Assembly: GCF_947487805.1 (NCBI RefSeq)
Contig: NZ_CANKXW010000004.1
Coordinates: 281,065-345,064 of the forward strand
Direction: 5' to 3'
Length of the DNA stretch: 64,000 bases
DNA from: an uncultured Tateyamaria sp.
GTDB taxonomy: Bacteria; Pseudomonadota; Alphaproteobacteria; Rhodobacterales; Rhodobacteraceae
Positions 9,626-18,424 of the stretch are shown here, piece by piece; the first letter of the stretch is position 1; every line of letters begins with the position of its first letter. The notes under the pieces were generated by a model, which did no database searches, was not told where the DNA came from, and was given only the letters and a program-made list of their open reading frames with translations. The position numbers and the translations under genes were made by a program.

Positions 9626-10191
9626 GACCCACGCTTGTCATCATGGTCAAGGTGCCGCGCCCCGGTCGGGTCAAGACGCGGCTGGGCCGGGACATCGGGA
9701 TGACGGCCGCTGCGTGGTGGTTTCGCCATCAGGTGCGCCGCCTGCTGCGCCGGATCGAGGACCCGCGTTGGGACACGGTGCTGGCGGTGGCACCCGACGC
9801 CGAGGGCTTGCAATCGCGGGTCTGGCCCGCGCGGTTCACGCGCTGGGCGCAGGGGCGCGGGTCGCTTGGGGATCGGATGATCCGCATGATGCGGCAGGCG
9901 GGCGGGCCGGTCTGTGTGATCGGTGCGGACATTCCCGGCGTCACCCGGCAGCGGGTGGCCGAGGCCTTTGCCGCGCTGGGTCGCCATGACGCGGTGTTTG
10001 GGCCGGCGCCGGATGGGGGATATTGGCTGATCGGGGTGAAAACAGGCTCTAAACTGGGCAAAAATGCCCTTGATGGGGTGCGCTGGTCGACCGAACATGC
10101 GCTGGCGGACAGCCGTGTGGCGATGGATCTGCCACGCGTGGCGTTTGTGCAGACGCTTGCGGATGTGGACACCGCCTACGATTTGCCATGA
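9622..10191 (+). CDS. DUF2064 / TIGR04282-like glycosyltransferase-fold protein
   Basis: A 189-residue protein of the DUF2064 family (GT-A-like nucleotidyl/glycosyl transferase fold). It has the family N terminus MVKVPRPGRVKTRLGRDIG and the later CVIGADIPGVT and AVFGPAPDGGYWLIG motifs, which correspond to the nucleotide and metal-binding DxD-like region. The start is a GTG overlapping the GNAT stop (GTGA). Members near arsenosugar genes are named for that pathway. No arsenic gene is nearby here, so the substrate stays open. Confidence 0.8.
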   Translation: MRPTLVIMVKVPRPGRVKTRLGRDIGMTAAAWWFRHQVRRLLRRIEDPRWDTVLAVAPDAEGLQSRVWPARFTRWAQGRGSLGDRMIRMMRQAGGPVCVIGADIPGVTRQRVAEAFAALGRHDAVFGPAPDGGYWLIGVKTGSKLGKNALDGVRWSTEHALADSRVAMDLPRVAFVQTLADVDTAYDLP

Positions 10192-10222
10192 CGGCCCCAG
10201 ACCCGCGTGATACCCAGAACGC

Positions 10223-12475
10223 ATGACGCGTATCCCCACAAAACCCGAGATCCTCGACTGGATTTCCGCCAATCCCACCCTGACCGCCAAGCGTGACATC
10301 GCCAAGGCGTTCGGCATCAAGGGCGCGGCGCGGATCGACCTTAAACGCATCCTCAAGGAGCTTGAGGCCGAGGGGCATCTGGAAAAGCGCAAGAAGACCT
10401 ATCAAGATCCCGACCGCCTGCCGCCTGTGAGCGTGTTGCAGGTGGTGGAGCCGGATGCGGACGGGGACCTGTTTGCCCGCCCGATGGAGTGGCATGGCAC
10501 GGGGGTGGAGCCGCGCATTCTGATCGTGCCGCGCGCGTCCGACCCGGCGCTGGGCGCGGGGGACCGGATCCTTGCGCGGCTGACGCTGGTGCAGGGGGAT
10601 GACCACCATTACGAGGCGCGGCTGATCCGGCGGATCGGGACCAACCCGCGCCGGGTGCTGGGCGTCTTTCGCAAGGGGGCCGAGGGCGGGCGGATCGTGC
10701 CCGTGGACAAGGGCAGTGACCGCGAATGGACCGTGGCGGCGGATGCAACCGGCGGGGCCAAGGATGGCGAGCTGGTCGAGGCCGAGCAGGCGGGGCCCAA
10801 GACGCGCATCGGCCTGCCGCGTGCGCGGATCGTGGACCGGCTGGGCGATCCGTCGGCACCCAAAGCGGTGTCGCTGATTGCGATCCACGAACACGGCATA
10901 CCGGACAGTTTCCCCGATGATGTGGTGGCCGAGGCGGATGCGCAGAAACCTGCGGGCCTGAAGGGGCGCGAGGACCTGCGCGAGATGCCGTTGGTCACGA
11001 TTGACCCGTGGGATGCACGCGACCATGACGATGCGTGCTATGCCCATGCGGATGAGGACCCCAAGAACGCGGGCGGGCATGTGATCTGGGTCGCGATTGC
11101 GGATGTGGCGGCCTATGTCACGCCCGGCTCTGCGCTGGACCGCGAGGCGCGCAAGCGGGGGAATTCCACCTATTTCCCCGACCGGGTGGTGCCGATGCTG
11201 CCGGATCGGTTGTCGGGCGACCTGTGTTCGCTGCACGAGGGTGTGCCGCGCGCCTGTATCGCCGTGCGGATGCAGATCGACGCGCAGGGCGAAAAGATCG
11301 GGCACAGCTTTCACCGGGGGTTGATGCGGTCGCCTGCGTCGCTGAATTACGAAGAGGTGCAGGCCGCCATGGATGGCGCGCCGAATGAGCGTACTGCGCC
11401 CTTGTTAGAGCCTGTTTTGAAGCCTTTGTACGCCGCCTATGCCGCGCTGGTCGAGGCGCGCAGGAAACGGCAGCCGCTGGAGTTGGACCTGCCGGAGCGG
11501 CAGATCGTGCTGGACGACGATGGCACCGTGCGGTCGGTGAATTTCAAGGACCGGCTGGATGCGCACCGGTTGATCGAAGAGTTCATGGTTCTGGCCAATG
11601 TTGCCGCCGCCGAGACGCTGATCGCCAAATCGCAGCCGCTGCTGTTCCGCGTCCACGAGGAGCCGTCGCCCGACAAGCTGGATGCTCTGCGCGAGACGGC
11701 ACAGGCGGCGGGGCTGAACCTGGCCAAGGGTCAGGTGCTGAAGACCGCCCATCTGAACCGGTTGCTGGCGCAGGCGTCCGAGACCGAGGACGCGGAGCTG
11801 ATCAACATCTCGACCCTGCGGTCGATGACGCAGGCCTATTACGGGCCGCAGAATTTCGGGCATTTCGGGTTGGCGTTGAAGAGTTACGCGCATTTCACCT
11901 CGCCCATCCGGCGCTATGCCGACCTGATCGTGCACCGCGCGCTGATCACCGCCCATGGCTGGGGCAAGGATGGGCTGCGAGCGGAGGATGTGGAGGGCTT
12001 GGAAAAGACCGGCACGCATATCTCGGACACGGAGCGCCGGTCGATGGTGGCCGAACGGGACACGACCGACCGCTACCTTGCCGCGTACCTGAGCGAACGG
12101 GTGGGCGACGAGATGGAGGGGCGCATCTCGGGCATCGCGAAGTTCGGGATTTTTGTGAAGCTGGATGACAGCGGGGCCGACGGGCTGGTGCCGATGCGGG
12201 CGATCGGGGCGGAGTATTTCCACTATGACCGCGAGGCGAATACGCTGATGGGGTCGGACACGGGCATGATCATCAGTCTGGGTCAGCGCGCCACCGTGCG
12301 TCTGGCCGAGGCGGTGCCGGTGACGGGTGGGATCGCGCTGGAGCTGCTGGCGCTGGATGGGCAATCGCTGCCCAAGGGGCGGCAATCGCCTGCGGGGCGC
12401 AGCCCGCGCCGCAAGGCGGTGAAGTCCAAGCGGCGCAGTGACAAGGCCAAGCGCAAGGTCAGCCGCAAGCGTTAG
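10223..12475 (+). CDS. rnr: Ribonuclease R
   Basis: A 750-residue 3'-5' exoribonuclease of the RNase II/R family. Order: winged-helix N terminus (about 1-60), cold-shock/OB domains, RNB catalytic core with the Asp cluster TIDPWDARDHDDACY (about 258-272), and an S1 domain (about 625-705; GISGIAKFGIFVKLDDSGADGLV-like). A very basic Lys/Arg tail (KAVKSKRRSDKAKRK) is typical of RNase R and absent from RNase II. It degrades structured RNA, including rRNA and mRNA fragments. It converges tail to tail with the GST-like gene, sharing 4 bases. Confidence 0.93.
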   Translation: MTRIPTKPEILDWISANPTLTAKRDIAKAFGIKGAARIDLKRILKELEAEGHLEKRKKTYQDPDRLPPVSVLQVVEPDADGDLFARPMEWHGTGVEPRILIVPRASDPALGAGDRILARLTLVQGDDHHYEARLIRRIGTNPRRVLGVFRKGAEGGRIVPVDKGSDREWTVAADATGGAKDGELVEAEQAGPKTRIGLPRARIVDRLGDPSAPKAVSLIAIHEHGIPDSFPDDVVAEADAQKPAGLKGREDLREMPLVTIDPWDARDHDDACYAHADEDPKNAGGHVIWVAIADVAAYVTPGSALDREARKRGNSTYFPDRVVPMLPDRLSGDLCSLHEGVPRACIAVRMQIDAQGEKIGHSFHRGLMRSPASLNYEEVQAAMDGAPNERTAPLLEPVLKPLYAAYAALVEARRKRQPLELDLPERQIVLDDDGTVRSVNFKDRLDAHRLIEEFMVLANVAAAETLIAKSQPLLFRVHEEPSPDKLDALRETAQAAGLNLAKGQVLKTAHLNRLLAQASETEDAELINISTLRSMTQAYYGPQNFGHFGLALKSYAHFTSPIRRYADLIVHRALITAHGWGKDGLRAEDVEGLEKTGTHISDTERRSMVAERDTTDRYLAAYLSERVGDEMEGRISGIAKFGIFVKLDDSGADGLVPMRAIGAEYFHYDREANTLMGSDTGMIISLGQRATVRLAEAVPVTGGIALELLALDGQSLPKGRQSPAGRSPRRKAVKSKRRSDKAKRKVSRKR

Positions 12476-13164
12476 CCCAGGGCCTCGGCCACGCGGGCCA
12501 TGTATTGGGTCAGGATCAGATCCTCTCGCACACGACGCGACAGGGCGGTGCCACCCGGTGTGCCTGCCATGGCGCCCAGCATTGCCGCGACGCTGGCATC
12601 TGCCGCTGTGGGGGTGGGTCCGAAGAGGAACGGCCCGTGCCACAGACGGTCGGTGATTGCCTGCAAATCCGGTTCGATCCGGTCCAGACGTTCGCCCGCT
12701 GTCAGCCGCCCGAGGCCTTGGGTGTCCATCCCTTTGAGCAGCATCCGGCGGATGCCACGGGTGATCCAGTTGCGGATCAGGGCGGGGATGGCGGAGAAAT
12801 ATGTGTCTCTGACCAAGGGCCAAACGGCCTTGTCGCCCCAACGGTCCATGACGATGTGGAAGTACATGTGTTCCTCGGCCATGCGGATAAAGGCACGGCT
12901 GGTGGCGCGGTCGAGATCGCTGAGCCCTTCGTCAAAGCGGGCGCCGTGCTCTTCGAGCCAGGTGCGGATGTTGTCGCTGTCGCCGATGATCTCGTCATCG
13001 ACCCAGAGCGCGGGCAGTTTGCCCTTGGGCCAGTTGCGGGGATCCGGCGTGTCCTTGCGCTGCCAGGGCAGGCCGGACAGGTTCAGCAGGTACAGCGCCT
13101 TGACGCAGAAGGGGCTGCCGCTGGGTTGGCCAAATGCGGGGGGATAGGTGACCAGGGTAAGCAT
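12472..13164 (-). CDS. Glutathione S-transferase-like protein
   Basis: A 230-residue GST-fold protein. The thioredoxin-like N-terminal half has SGSPFCVKALYLLNLSG, which sits at the usual active-site helix, and KLPALWVDDEIIGDSDNI for the glutathione-binding beta3/cis-Pro region. The all-helical C-terminal half follows. The overall pattern resembles the Fax/metaxin-like (Tom37) bacterial GST subgroup rather than classical Beta GSTs. It is divergent from a WYL regulator with only 87 bases between them, so the regulator may control it. Confidence 0.8.
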   Translation of the reverse strand: MLTLVTYPPAFGQPSGSPFCVKALYLLNLSGLPWQRKDTPDPRNWPKGKLPALWVDDEIIGDSDNIRTWLEEHGARFDEGLSDLDRATSRAFIRMAEEHMYFHIVMDRWGDKAVWPLVRDTYFSAIPALIRNWITRGIRRMLLKGMDTQGLGRLTAGERLDRIEPDLQAITDRLWHGPFLFGPTPTAADASVAAMLGAMAGTPGGTALSRRVREDLILTQYMARVAEALG

Positions 13165-13214
13165 CGGTGTCTCCGTATGAGAAAACTGTGGACCCAGTGA
13201 TTAACGATGCCTGT

Positions 13215-13229
13215 TGTCAATTTCTGACA
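13215..13229. promoter_or_regulatory. Candidate operator palindrome TGTCA-N5-TGACA
   Basis: A perfect 5-base inverted repeat with a 5-base spacer (TGTCAATTTCTGACA) sits 23 bases before the WYL regulator start and in the only intergenic space between the regulator and the GST-like gene. The position suggests autoregulation and control of both genes. That role is inferred from symmetry and location only. Confidence 0.5.
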
Positions 13230-13251
13230 GTACCTGTGCTATGGTGAGGAC

Positions 13252-13971
13252 ATGACACGTACACACCGCCTGTTCCAGTTGATGCAAACCCTGCGCCGGA
13301 TGACGCCGCCCGTGACCGCGCAGGCGCTGGCTCATGACATGGATGTGTCGCTGCGCACGATTTACCGCGACATTGACGAATTGCGCGGGCTTGGCGCGGT
13401 GATTGATGGGGAGGCGGGGTTCGGGTTTACCCTGATCGAGGATGCGACGCTGCCGCCCTTGGGGTTCGAGGATGACGAGCTGGAGGCGTTGGTTCTGGGC
13501 CTGCGGGATGTGGCGGTGATTGCCGATCCGGCGCTGGCCAAGGCGGCGACATCCGCGCTGGCCAAGATACAGGCGCGGGTGCCGCCGAAACAGGCGCACC
13601 GGCTGAAACACGCGGTGCTGGATGCGCGCCGGTATTGGCGGCCCGAGCCGCCGCGCATTGATGTCGTGGACCTGCGGCAGGCGGCGTGGGACGAGGTCAG
13701 CGTGCGCTTTGCCTATGAGGACGCCAAGGGCGACCAGACCGAGCGCAAGGTCAAGCCGCTGGGCATCGTGTACATGGAAAACACCAACGTGTTGTTGGCG
13801 TGGTGCCACCTGCGCGAGGATTTCCGGATGTTCCGGTTGGACCGCATGGATGATCTGGTTGTGACCGACGACAGCTTTCGCCCGCACCGGGTGCCATTGC
13901 TGCGCGATCATCTGGCACGGATCCGGGAAGAGGTGGATCATGTGGCGAAGGACCGCGCGCGCGCGGATTGA
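13252..13971 (+). CDS. YafY-type HTH/WYL-domain transcriptional regulator
   Basis: A 239-residue regulator. The N-terminal HTH_11/DeoR-like helix-turn-helix is at about 5-60 (VTAQALAHDMDVSLRTIYRDI). The WYL effector domain is at about 140-215 (KPLGIVYMENTNVLLAWC and FRMFRLDRMDDLVV). WYL domains sense small ligands or nucleic acids. The length matches the YafY group. It is divergent from the GST-like gene with a palindrome between, so a local repressor or activator role is likely. Confidence 0.88.
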   Translation: MTRTHRLFQLMQTLRRMTPPVTAQALAHDMDVSLRTIYRDIDELRGLGAVIDGEAGFGFTLIEDATLPPLGFEDDELEALVLGLRDVAVIADPALAKAATSALAKIQARVPPKQAHRLKHAVLDARRYWRPEPPRIDVVDLRQAAWDEVSVRFAYEDAKGDQTERKVKPLGIVYMENTNVLLAWCHLREDFRMFRLDRMDDLVVTDDSFRPHRVPLLRDHLARIREEVDHVAKDRARAD

Positions 13972-14028
13972 TCCCTTTCGTGGCAGCACTATTGTCGCTA
14001 GATTGGAAACAACGCGAAACAAGCGACC

Positions 14029-15396
14029 ATGAGGCACAATATGCGGTGGGCAGTCACCCTTGGCGCGATGTGCAGCGCCGTTTTCCTTGCACAGACCGTG
14101 GCGGCGCAATCCGTCAGCCAGTCGAAACGGCCCGAGTTGCGGCCCGGTTTCGGGGATGTCACGCGCGCCGATCCGGCGCCTGTTCTGGCCTTTGCCAGCG
14201 CGCCGGTGATGCGCCCGCAGTTGCGCCCCCTTGAGATTGCCGAGCCTGCGCCGCCGCCGGTGCAGAAGACGGCCGCCGATGCGGGGTTTCAGCGTTGGAT
14301 ACAGGGGTTTCGGGGCCGTGCGCTGGCGCAGGGGATCAGCCCGGCGGTGTTCGACCGCGCCTTTCGCGGGGTGCGGTACGACCCCGAGGTGATCAAGCGG
14401 GATCGCAACCAGTCCGAGTTTACCAAGACGATCTGGGATTATCTGGCCAGTGCCGCGTCTGACAAACGGGTGCGCAATGGCAAGAATGCCCTGCGCAAGC
14501 ATCGCCGCACGCTGGACGCCATCGAGGCGCGGTACGGTGTGGAGAAAGAGGTCGTCGTGGCCGTTTGGGGCCTTGAGAGCGGCTATGGCGAGTTTCGCGG
14601 CAAGGATGATGTGATCCAGAGCCTTGCGACGCTGTCCTATGACGGGCGGCGCGGCAAGTTTTTCGAGGGGCAGTTGGTGGCCGCGCTGAAGATCTTGCAG
14701 AACGGTGATACCAGCCCGCGCAACATGACCGGATCCTGGGCTGGAGCGATGGGGCATACGCAGTTCATTCCGACGTCTTACCTGGCCTATGCGGTGGATT
14801 TCACCGGGGACGGGCGGCGCGACATTTGGTCGGATGATCCCACGGATGCGCTGGCGTCGACGGCAGCGTATCTCAAGCGGTTCGGCTGGCAGAAGGGTCA
14901 GCCCTGGGGCGTGGAAGTGAAGCTGCCGCAGGGGTTCAACTATGGTCTGGCCAGCCGCAAGATCACCAAGTCGCCGGCGGAATGGGCCAATCTGGGTGTG
15001 CGCGGTGTCGATGGGCGCGCGGTGCCGAACTATGGTGCGGGGTCGATCCTGTTGCCGGCGGGCGGGCGCGGTGTGGCGTTCATGGTGTTCCGGAACTTTG
15101 CCGTGATCGAGCGGTACAATGCGGCGGATGCCTATGTGATTGGCGTGGGGCATCTGAGTGACCGGATCAAGGGCGGTGCGCCTTTGGTTGGAAACTGGCC
15201 CGAGGGCGAGCGTCCATTGACCCTGCGTGAGCGCAAGGAGTTGCAGCGGCGGTTGACCCGCGCGGGCTATGACACCCAAGGGGTGGACGGGAAAGTGGGT
15301 CCGAACACGTTGAAGGCGGTGCGGGCGTACCAACAGAGCCTTGGCCTGCCTGCGGACGGGTTTGCGACCTTGAGCCTGCTCAAGCGGTTGCGGTGA
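14029..15396 (+). CDS. Lytic murein transglycosylase, MltB type
   Basis: A 455-residue periplasmic enzyme. A signal peptide covers about 1-27 (cut after VAA). The SLT_2 catalytic domain spans about 85-375, with the catalytic Glu in VVVAVWGLESGYGEFRG (about residue 183) and the MGHTQFIPTSYLAYAVD motif downstream. A C-terminal peptidoglycan-binding repeat is at about 395-455 (LQRRLTRAGYDTQGVDGKVGPNTLKAVRAYQ). It cleaves the MurNAc-GlcNAc bond to give 1,6-anhydro muropeptides. There is no lipobox. A second in-frame ATG at 14041 is an alternative start. Convergent with the downstream permease gene. Confidence 0.9.
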   Translation: MRHNMRWAVTLGAMCSAVFLAQTVAAQSVSQSKRPELRPGFGDVTRADPAPVLAFASAPVMRPQLRPLEIAEPAPPPVQKTAADAGFQRWIQGFRGRALAQGISPAVFDRAFRGVRYDPEVIKRDRNQSEFTKTIWDYLASAASDKRVRNGKNALRKHRRTLDAIEARYGVEKEVVVAVWGLESGYGEFRGKDDVIQSLATLSYDGRRGKFFEGQLVAALKILQNGDTSPRNMTGSWAGAMGHTQFIPTSYLAYAVDFTGDGRRDIWSDDPTDALASTAAYLKRFGWQKGQPWGVEVKLPQGFNYGLASRKITKSPAEWANLGVRGVDGRAVPNYGAGSILLPAGGRGVAFMVFRNFAVIERYNAADAYVIGVGHLSDRIKGGAPLVGNWPEGERPLTLRERKELQRRLTRAGYDTQGVDGKVGPNTLKAVRAYQQSLGLPADGFATLSLLKRLR

Positions 15397-15454
15397 TCCG
15401 GCGGACGCCTTTCGTGACCTGACGGGCGCCCGTGCCGGGCGACGTCATGTTTTA

Positions 15455-15469
15455 GGGGGCTCCGCCCCC
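15455..15469. terminator. GC hairpin between convergent genes
   Basis: GGGGGC-TCC-GCCCCC forms a perfect 6-base stem 59 bases after the transglycosylase stop and 44 bases beyond the permease stop on the other strand. There is no clear T-tract. Hairpins of this form are common 3' elements in Rhodobacterales. It probably serves both converging transcripts. Confidence 0.55.
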
Positions 15470-15480
15470 GTCCTTACGGA

Positions 15481-15510
15481 CTCCCCCGAGGTATTTTCGG
15501 CGAAAGGAAG
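15481..15510. repeat. CCCCCGAGG-TATTTT intergenic element, copy 1
   Basis: CCCCCGAGGTATTTTCGGCGAAAGGAA directly follows the GC hairpin. A near-identical block (CCCCCCGAGGATATTTTAGGCCGAAAGAAA) lies at 22085-22115, also after a G/C hairpin between convergent genes. I recall this as a dispersed Rhodobacterales intergenic element. Within the window the two copies show it directly. Confidence 0.6.
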
Positions 15511-15512
15511 GG

Positions 15513-16397
15513 TTAGCCCGGTGACATGCCGCGCAGGCGTTCGCTGCGGCGGCGGAGGAGTTCGACCGTGGTGAGCAGGGCGATGGAGATCACCACGAGG
15601 ATGGTGGCGACGGCGAGGATTGTCGGGCTGATCTGTTCGCGCAGGCCGATGAACATTTGCCAGGGCAGGGTTTTCTGGCTGGCGGAGCCCACGAAGAGGA
15701 CCACAACCACCTCGTCGAAGGAGGTGATGAAGGCGAAGAGGCCGCCCGAGATCACACCGGGCAGGATCAGTGGCATCTGGATGCGGAAGAAGGTTGTGAC
15801 CGGGCCTGCACCCATGTTTGCGGCGGCGCGGGTCAGGGAGCGGTCGAAGCCCACCAGTGTGGCCGTAACGGTGATGATCACGAAGGGGATGCCGAGGACC
15901 GCGTGGGCGAGGATGACCTTGACGTAGCCCACGAAGCCCTTGTTCAGGCCAAGGACGCTTTCCATCCAGTTGCCTAAGGACGAGTAGAAGAAGAACATGC
16001 CCGTGGCCGAGATGATCAGTGGGACGATCATGGGTGAGATCAGGATGGCCATGATTGTGCCTTTGAACGGCACGTGGGATTGGCTGAGGCCGATGGCGGC
16101 GAGGGTGCCGAGACTGACCGAGATGACCGTCGCGATGGGGGCGATGATCAGCGAATTTTTCAGCGCCAGTTGCCATTGCGGGTTGGTGAAGAAATCCTCG
16201 TAGTGTTTGAGGCTGTAGCCCGCGGGATCGAGGCGCAGCATTTCCGGCGTGAAGGTGAAGAAATCCTGTGCGTTGAAGGACAGGGGCATGACCACCACGA
16301 TGGGGGCCACGAGGAAGAAGAAGATCAGCCCGCAGATCACCCGGAAGCTGTAGTACCAGATGCGCTGACCCAGCGTGGCGTATGGAGGAAGGCCCAT
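15513..16397 (-). CDS. Polyamine-type ABC transporter permease, PotC-like
   Basis: A 294-residue inner-membrane permease with about six hydrophobic helices and the BPD_transp_1 EAA-type loop (SLTRAAANMGAGPVTTFF...P) around 190-210. It resembles PotC/YdcV. It is the last gene of the minus-strand operon ATPase - binding protein - DUF1330 - PotB-like - PotC-like, 6 bases after the PotB-like gene. It pairs with the PotB-like permease to form the channel for spermidine/putrescine-like solutes. The actual substrate is not readable. Confidence 0.87.
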   Translation of the reverse strand: MGLPPYATLGQRIWYYSFRVICGLIFFFLVAPIVVVMPLSFNAQDFFTFTPEMLRLDPAGYSLKHYEDFFTNPQWQLALKNSLIIAPIATVISVSLGTLAAIGLSQSHVPFKGTIMAILISPMIVPLIISATGMFFFYSSLGNWMESVLGLNKGFVGYVKVILAHAVLGIPFVIITVTATLVGFDRSLTRAAANMGAGPVTTFFRIQMPLILPGVISGGLFAFITSFDEVVVVLFVGSASQKTLPWQMFIGLREQISPTILAVATILVVISIALLTTVELLRRRSERLRGMSPG

Positions 16398-16403
16398 GGT
16401 CTG

Positions 16404-18038
16404 TTATCCCAGCTTGACGTTGTCGATGCCCACGATCTTGTCATAGGCCCAGTAGAGCACCAGCACGGCGGCCAGCAGGATCGAGCCCAAGGCAGCGGCG
16501 AGGCCCCAGTTGAGCGAGGACGAGATGTGGTAGGCGATGCGGTTCGAGATGAACACACCCTTGGTGCCGCCGACGATTTCGGGGGTGATGTAGTACCCGA
16601 TGGCGAGGATGAAGACGAGGATGGACCCCGCGCCGATGCCGGGCACCGATTGCGGGAAGTAGACCCGCCAGAAGGCTGTCCAGTTGGTGGCGCCCAGTGA
16701 TTTTGCGGCGCGCAGGTAGGACGGCTGGATCGTCTGCATGACCGAGTACATTGGCAGGATCATGAAGGGCAGCAGGATGTGCGTCATGGCGACGATTGTG
16801 CCGAATTGGTTGTTGATCATGATCAGCCGGTTGGCGTCATCCACCAGCCCGATCCACACGAGCACGTCGTTGATGACGCCCTGTTGTTGCAGCATGACCT
16901 TCCACGCGGAGGTCCGCACGAGGAGCGAGGTCCAGAAGGGCAGGAGGACGAGGATCAGCAGCATGTTGGCCTTGCGCATCGGCAGGTTGGCCAGCAGCCA
17001 CGCGACGGGGTAGCCGAGCGCGATGCAGGAGAAGGTGATCAGCAGCGACATCCAGATGGTGCGGCCAAAGAGCTTGAGCAGGATCTGCTTGTCATCCGGC
17101 TGCCAGGCGATGCCTTCGGGTGTTTTCTGGGCATCGACGGCGTTCAGGAAATAGCCGCCGGTATAGGTGCTGGAATGGGTCTGGATCGTTTGCCACGGGA
17201 TGATGGTTGCCCAGTCTTCGTCCATATCGGTGAAGGCCGCGGTAAAGTCGGGCGTCGGCAGGTCGGCGGACTGTGCGGCGCGCAGCAGGTCGGCGCCGGG
17301 GCCGGAATAGGCGGACAGGTCGGCGGTTTGCAGGTCAGTGGCGAGGGCGACGGGCAGGGCCTCCCACGGATCGCGGGTGGCGGGATCGCGGCCATCCTGG
17401 GTGGCCTCGAACACGGCCCAGGCGGTGTAGGCGCGAGCGGTTTTTGGCAGAAGCTGTGCGATGTCCGCGCGCGGTGCGAAGTTGACGTCACCTTCGGTCG
17501 GGTTGTCGGTCAACGCGGCGACGCGAGCCCGTTGGGTGGCGAGCAGCGCGGTGTCGGCGGGCGCGCCGTTGAAGATGGCGTACCAGGTTTCGCCGTCTTT
17601 CCAGTCGCTGTTCAGTTTTTCGAGCGGTTTCTGGATGTCCTTGCCCAGATCGTCCAGCTTGCGCCCGGATTGGCGGAACAGGGACGACAGGCCGGTTTGT
17701 TCATAGTTCAGGCGGGTGCCGAGACGGGTGTGCCGTTTGGCCTCGGCGGCGATGAACATGTCGAAATACATCGCCTCGAACACAGGTTCGTCCGGGACCT
17801 CGCCGGTGGCCGCGTCCCAGGAGGCGAGTTCCTGCACCGTGTAGGGCAGGGTGTTCTGGACGATCTCGTTTTCGACCGAACGGAACAGCATCGAGGCAAT
17901 CGGGACGATGAAGGTGATCAGCACGAAGATCAGCAGCGGCGCGATCAGCGCAAGCGCACGCAGTTTCTGGCGGCGCAGTGCGCGCGCAAGGCTGCGTTTG
18001 AGGGGGGTGCCGTCGGCGGCCAGCATCGTCTCGGCCAT
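16404..18038 (-). CDS. PotB-like ABC permease with a large periplasmic insertion
   Basis: A 544-residue permease, nearly twice the usual length. TM1 lies at about 31-53. Then comes a polar region of roughly 260 residues (about 55-325), rich in Asp, Ala and Thr, before the remaining five helices and the EAA loop (YLRAAKSLGATNWTAFWRVYFP, about 465-485). By topology the insert should lie in the periplasm, where it could contact the binding protein. It follows the DUF1330 gene by 3 bases and precedes the PotC-like gene by 6. I do not recognise a domain in the insert. Confidence 0.85.
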   Translation of the reverse strand: MAETMLAADGTPLKRSLARALRRQKLRALALIAPLLIFVLITFIVPIASMLFRSVENEIVQNTLPYTVQELASWDAATGEVPDEPVFEAMYFDMFIAAEAKRHTRLGTRLNYEQTGLSSLFRQSGRKLDDLGKDIQKPLEKLNSDWKDGETWYAIFNGAPADTALLATQRARVAALTDNPTEGDVNFAPRADIAQLLPKTARAYTAWAVFEATQDGRDPATRDPWEALPVALATDLQTADLSAYSGPGADLLRAAQSADLPTPDFTAAFTDMDEDWATIIPWQTIQTHSSTYTGGYFLNAVDAQKTPEGIAWQPDDKQILLKLFGRTIWMSLLITFSCIALGYPVAWLLANLPMRKANMLLILVLLPFWTSLLVRTSAWKVMLQQQGVINDVLVWIGLVDDANRLIMINNQFGTIVAMTHILLPFMILPMYSVMQTIQPSYLRAAKSLGATNWTAFWRVYFPQSVPGIGAGSILVFILAIGYYITPEIVGGTKGVFISNRIAYHISSSLNWGLAAALGSILLAAVLVLYWAYDKIVGIDNVKLG

Positions 18039-18041
18039 GGA

Positions 18042-18329
18042 TCAGGCTCCCTTTGCGACAACGATCATGGACGTCGCTGTGCGGTGGCGGATCTTCATGA
18101 CCTCCTGGTATGCGGGGTCGTAATAGGCGGCCAATGCGGCTTCGTAAGTGGGGAATTCGAATACGACGTGGCGGGAGAATTCTGGCCCTTCCATGGAATG
18201 CGCATCGCCGCCACGCACCAGCGGAACCGCGCCATGGGACAACAGGATCGGCGTGTCCTTTTCGACGTATTCCTTATACGCCTCGGGGTCGTTTACGGTG
18301 ATGTGACCGATGATGTAGCCCTTGGGCAT
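18042..18329 (-). CDS. DUF1330-family small protein
   Basis: A 95-residue protein of the DUF1330 family (ferredoxin-like dimeric alpha/beta barrel). Visible family features are MPKGYIIGHITVNDPEAYKEY at the start, GGDAHSMEG and VVFEFPTYEAALAAYYDPAYQEV in the middle. The start at 18329 removes an unlikely 8-residue extension. It is encoded inside an ABC importer operon, 3 bases before the PotB-like permease, which suggests a linked catabolic or monooxygenase-like role. No biochemical function is established for the family that I can rely on. Confidence 0.8.
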   Translation of the reverse strand: MPKGYIIGHITVNDPEAYKEYVEKDTPILLSHGAVPLVRGGDAHSMEGPEFSRHVVFEFPTYEAALAAYYDPAYQEVMKIRHRTATSMIVVAKGA

Positions 18330-18352
18330 CGCGCGCCTCGTTCGGTTTGGCA

Positions 18353-18418
18353 TAGGGTGCGCGTCAGGCGCGCACCCTACGCAAAGGGGGGGTAGGGTGC
18401 GCCTTTACGGCGCACCTT
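18353..18418. repeat. Two tandem TAGGGTGCGC hairpins
   Basis: The first hairpin (18353-18379) has an 11-base perfect stem, TAGGGTGCGCG / CGCGCACCCTA, with loop TCAGG. The second (18394-18418) has stem GGTGCGCC / GGCGCACC with loop TTTAC and shares the TAGGGTGCGC core. They lie directly after the binding-protein gene on its transcribed strand and before the DUF1330 gene. They may attenuate or stabilise the 3' end so that the binding protein is made in excess over the permeases. The TAGGGTGCGC unit resembles REP-like elements. Confidence 0.65.
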
Positions 18419-18424
18419 TGGTTC

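Noticed and set aside
11405..12841. Minus-strand open frame through the rnr gene
   Set aside because: Shadow of RNase R in GC-rich codons; no recognisable domain.
13201..15333. Very long open frame (about 710 codons) on the minus strand across the WYL regulator and transglycosylase
   Set aside because: It is antisense to two well-supported genes, is His/Arg/Pro-rich in the way GC-rich shadow frames are, and has no ribosome site or family pattern.
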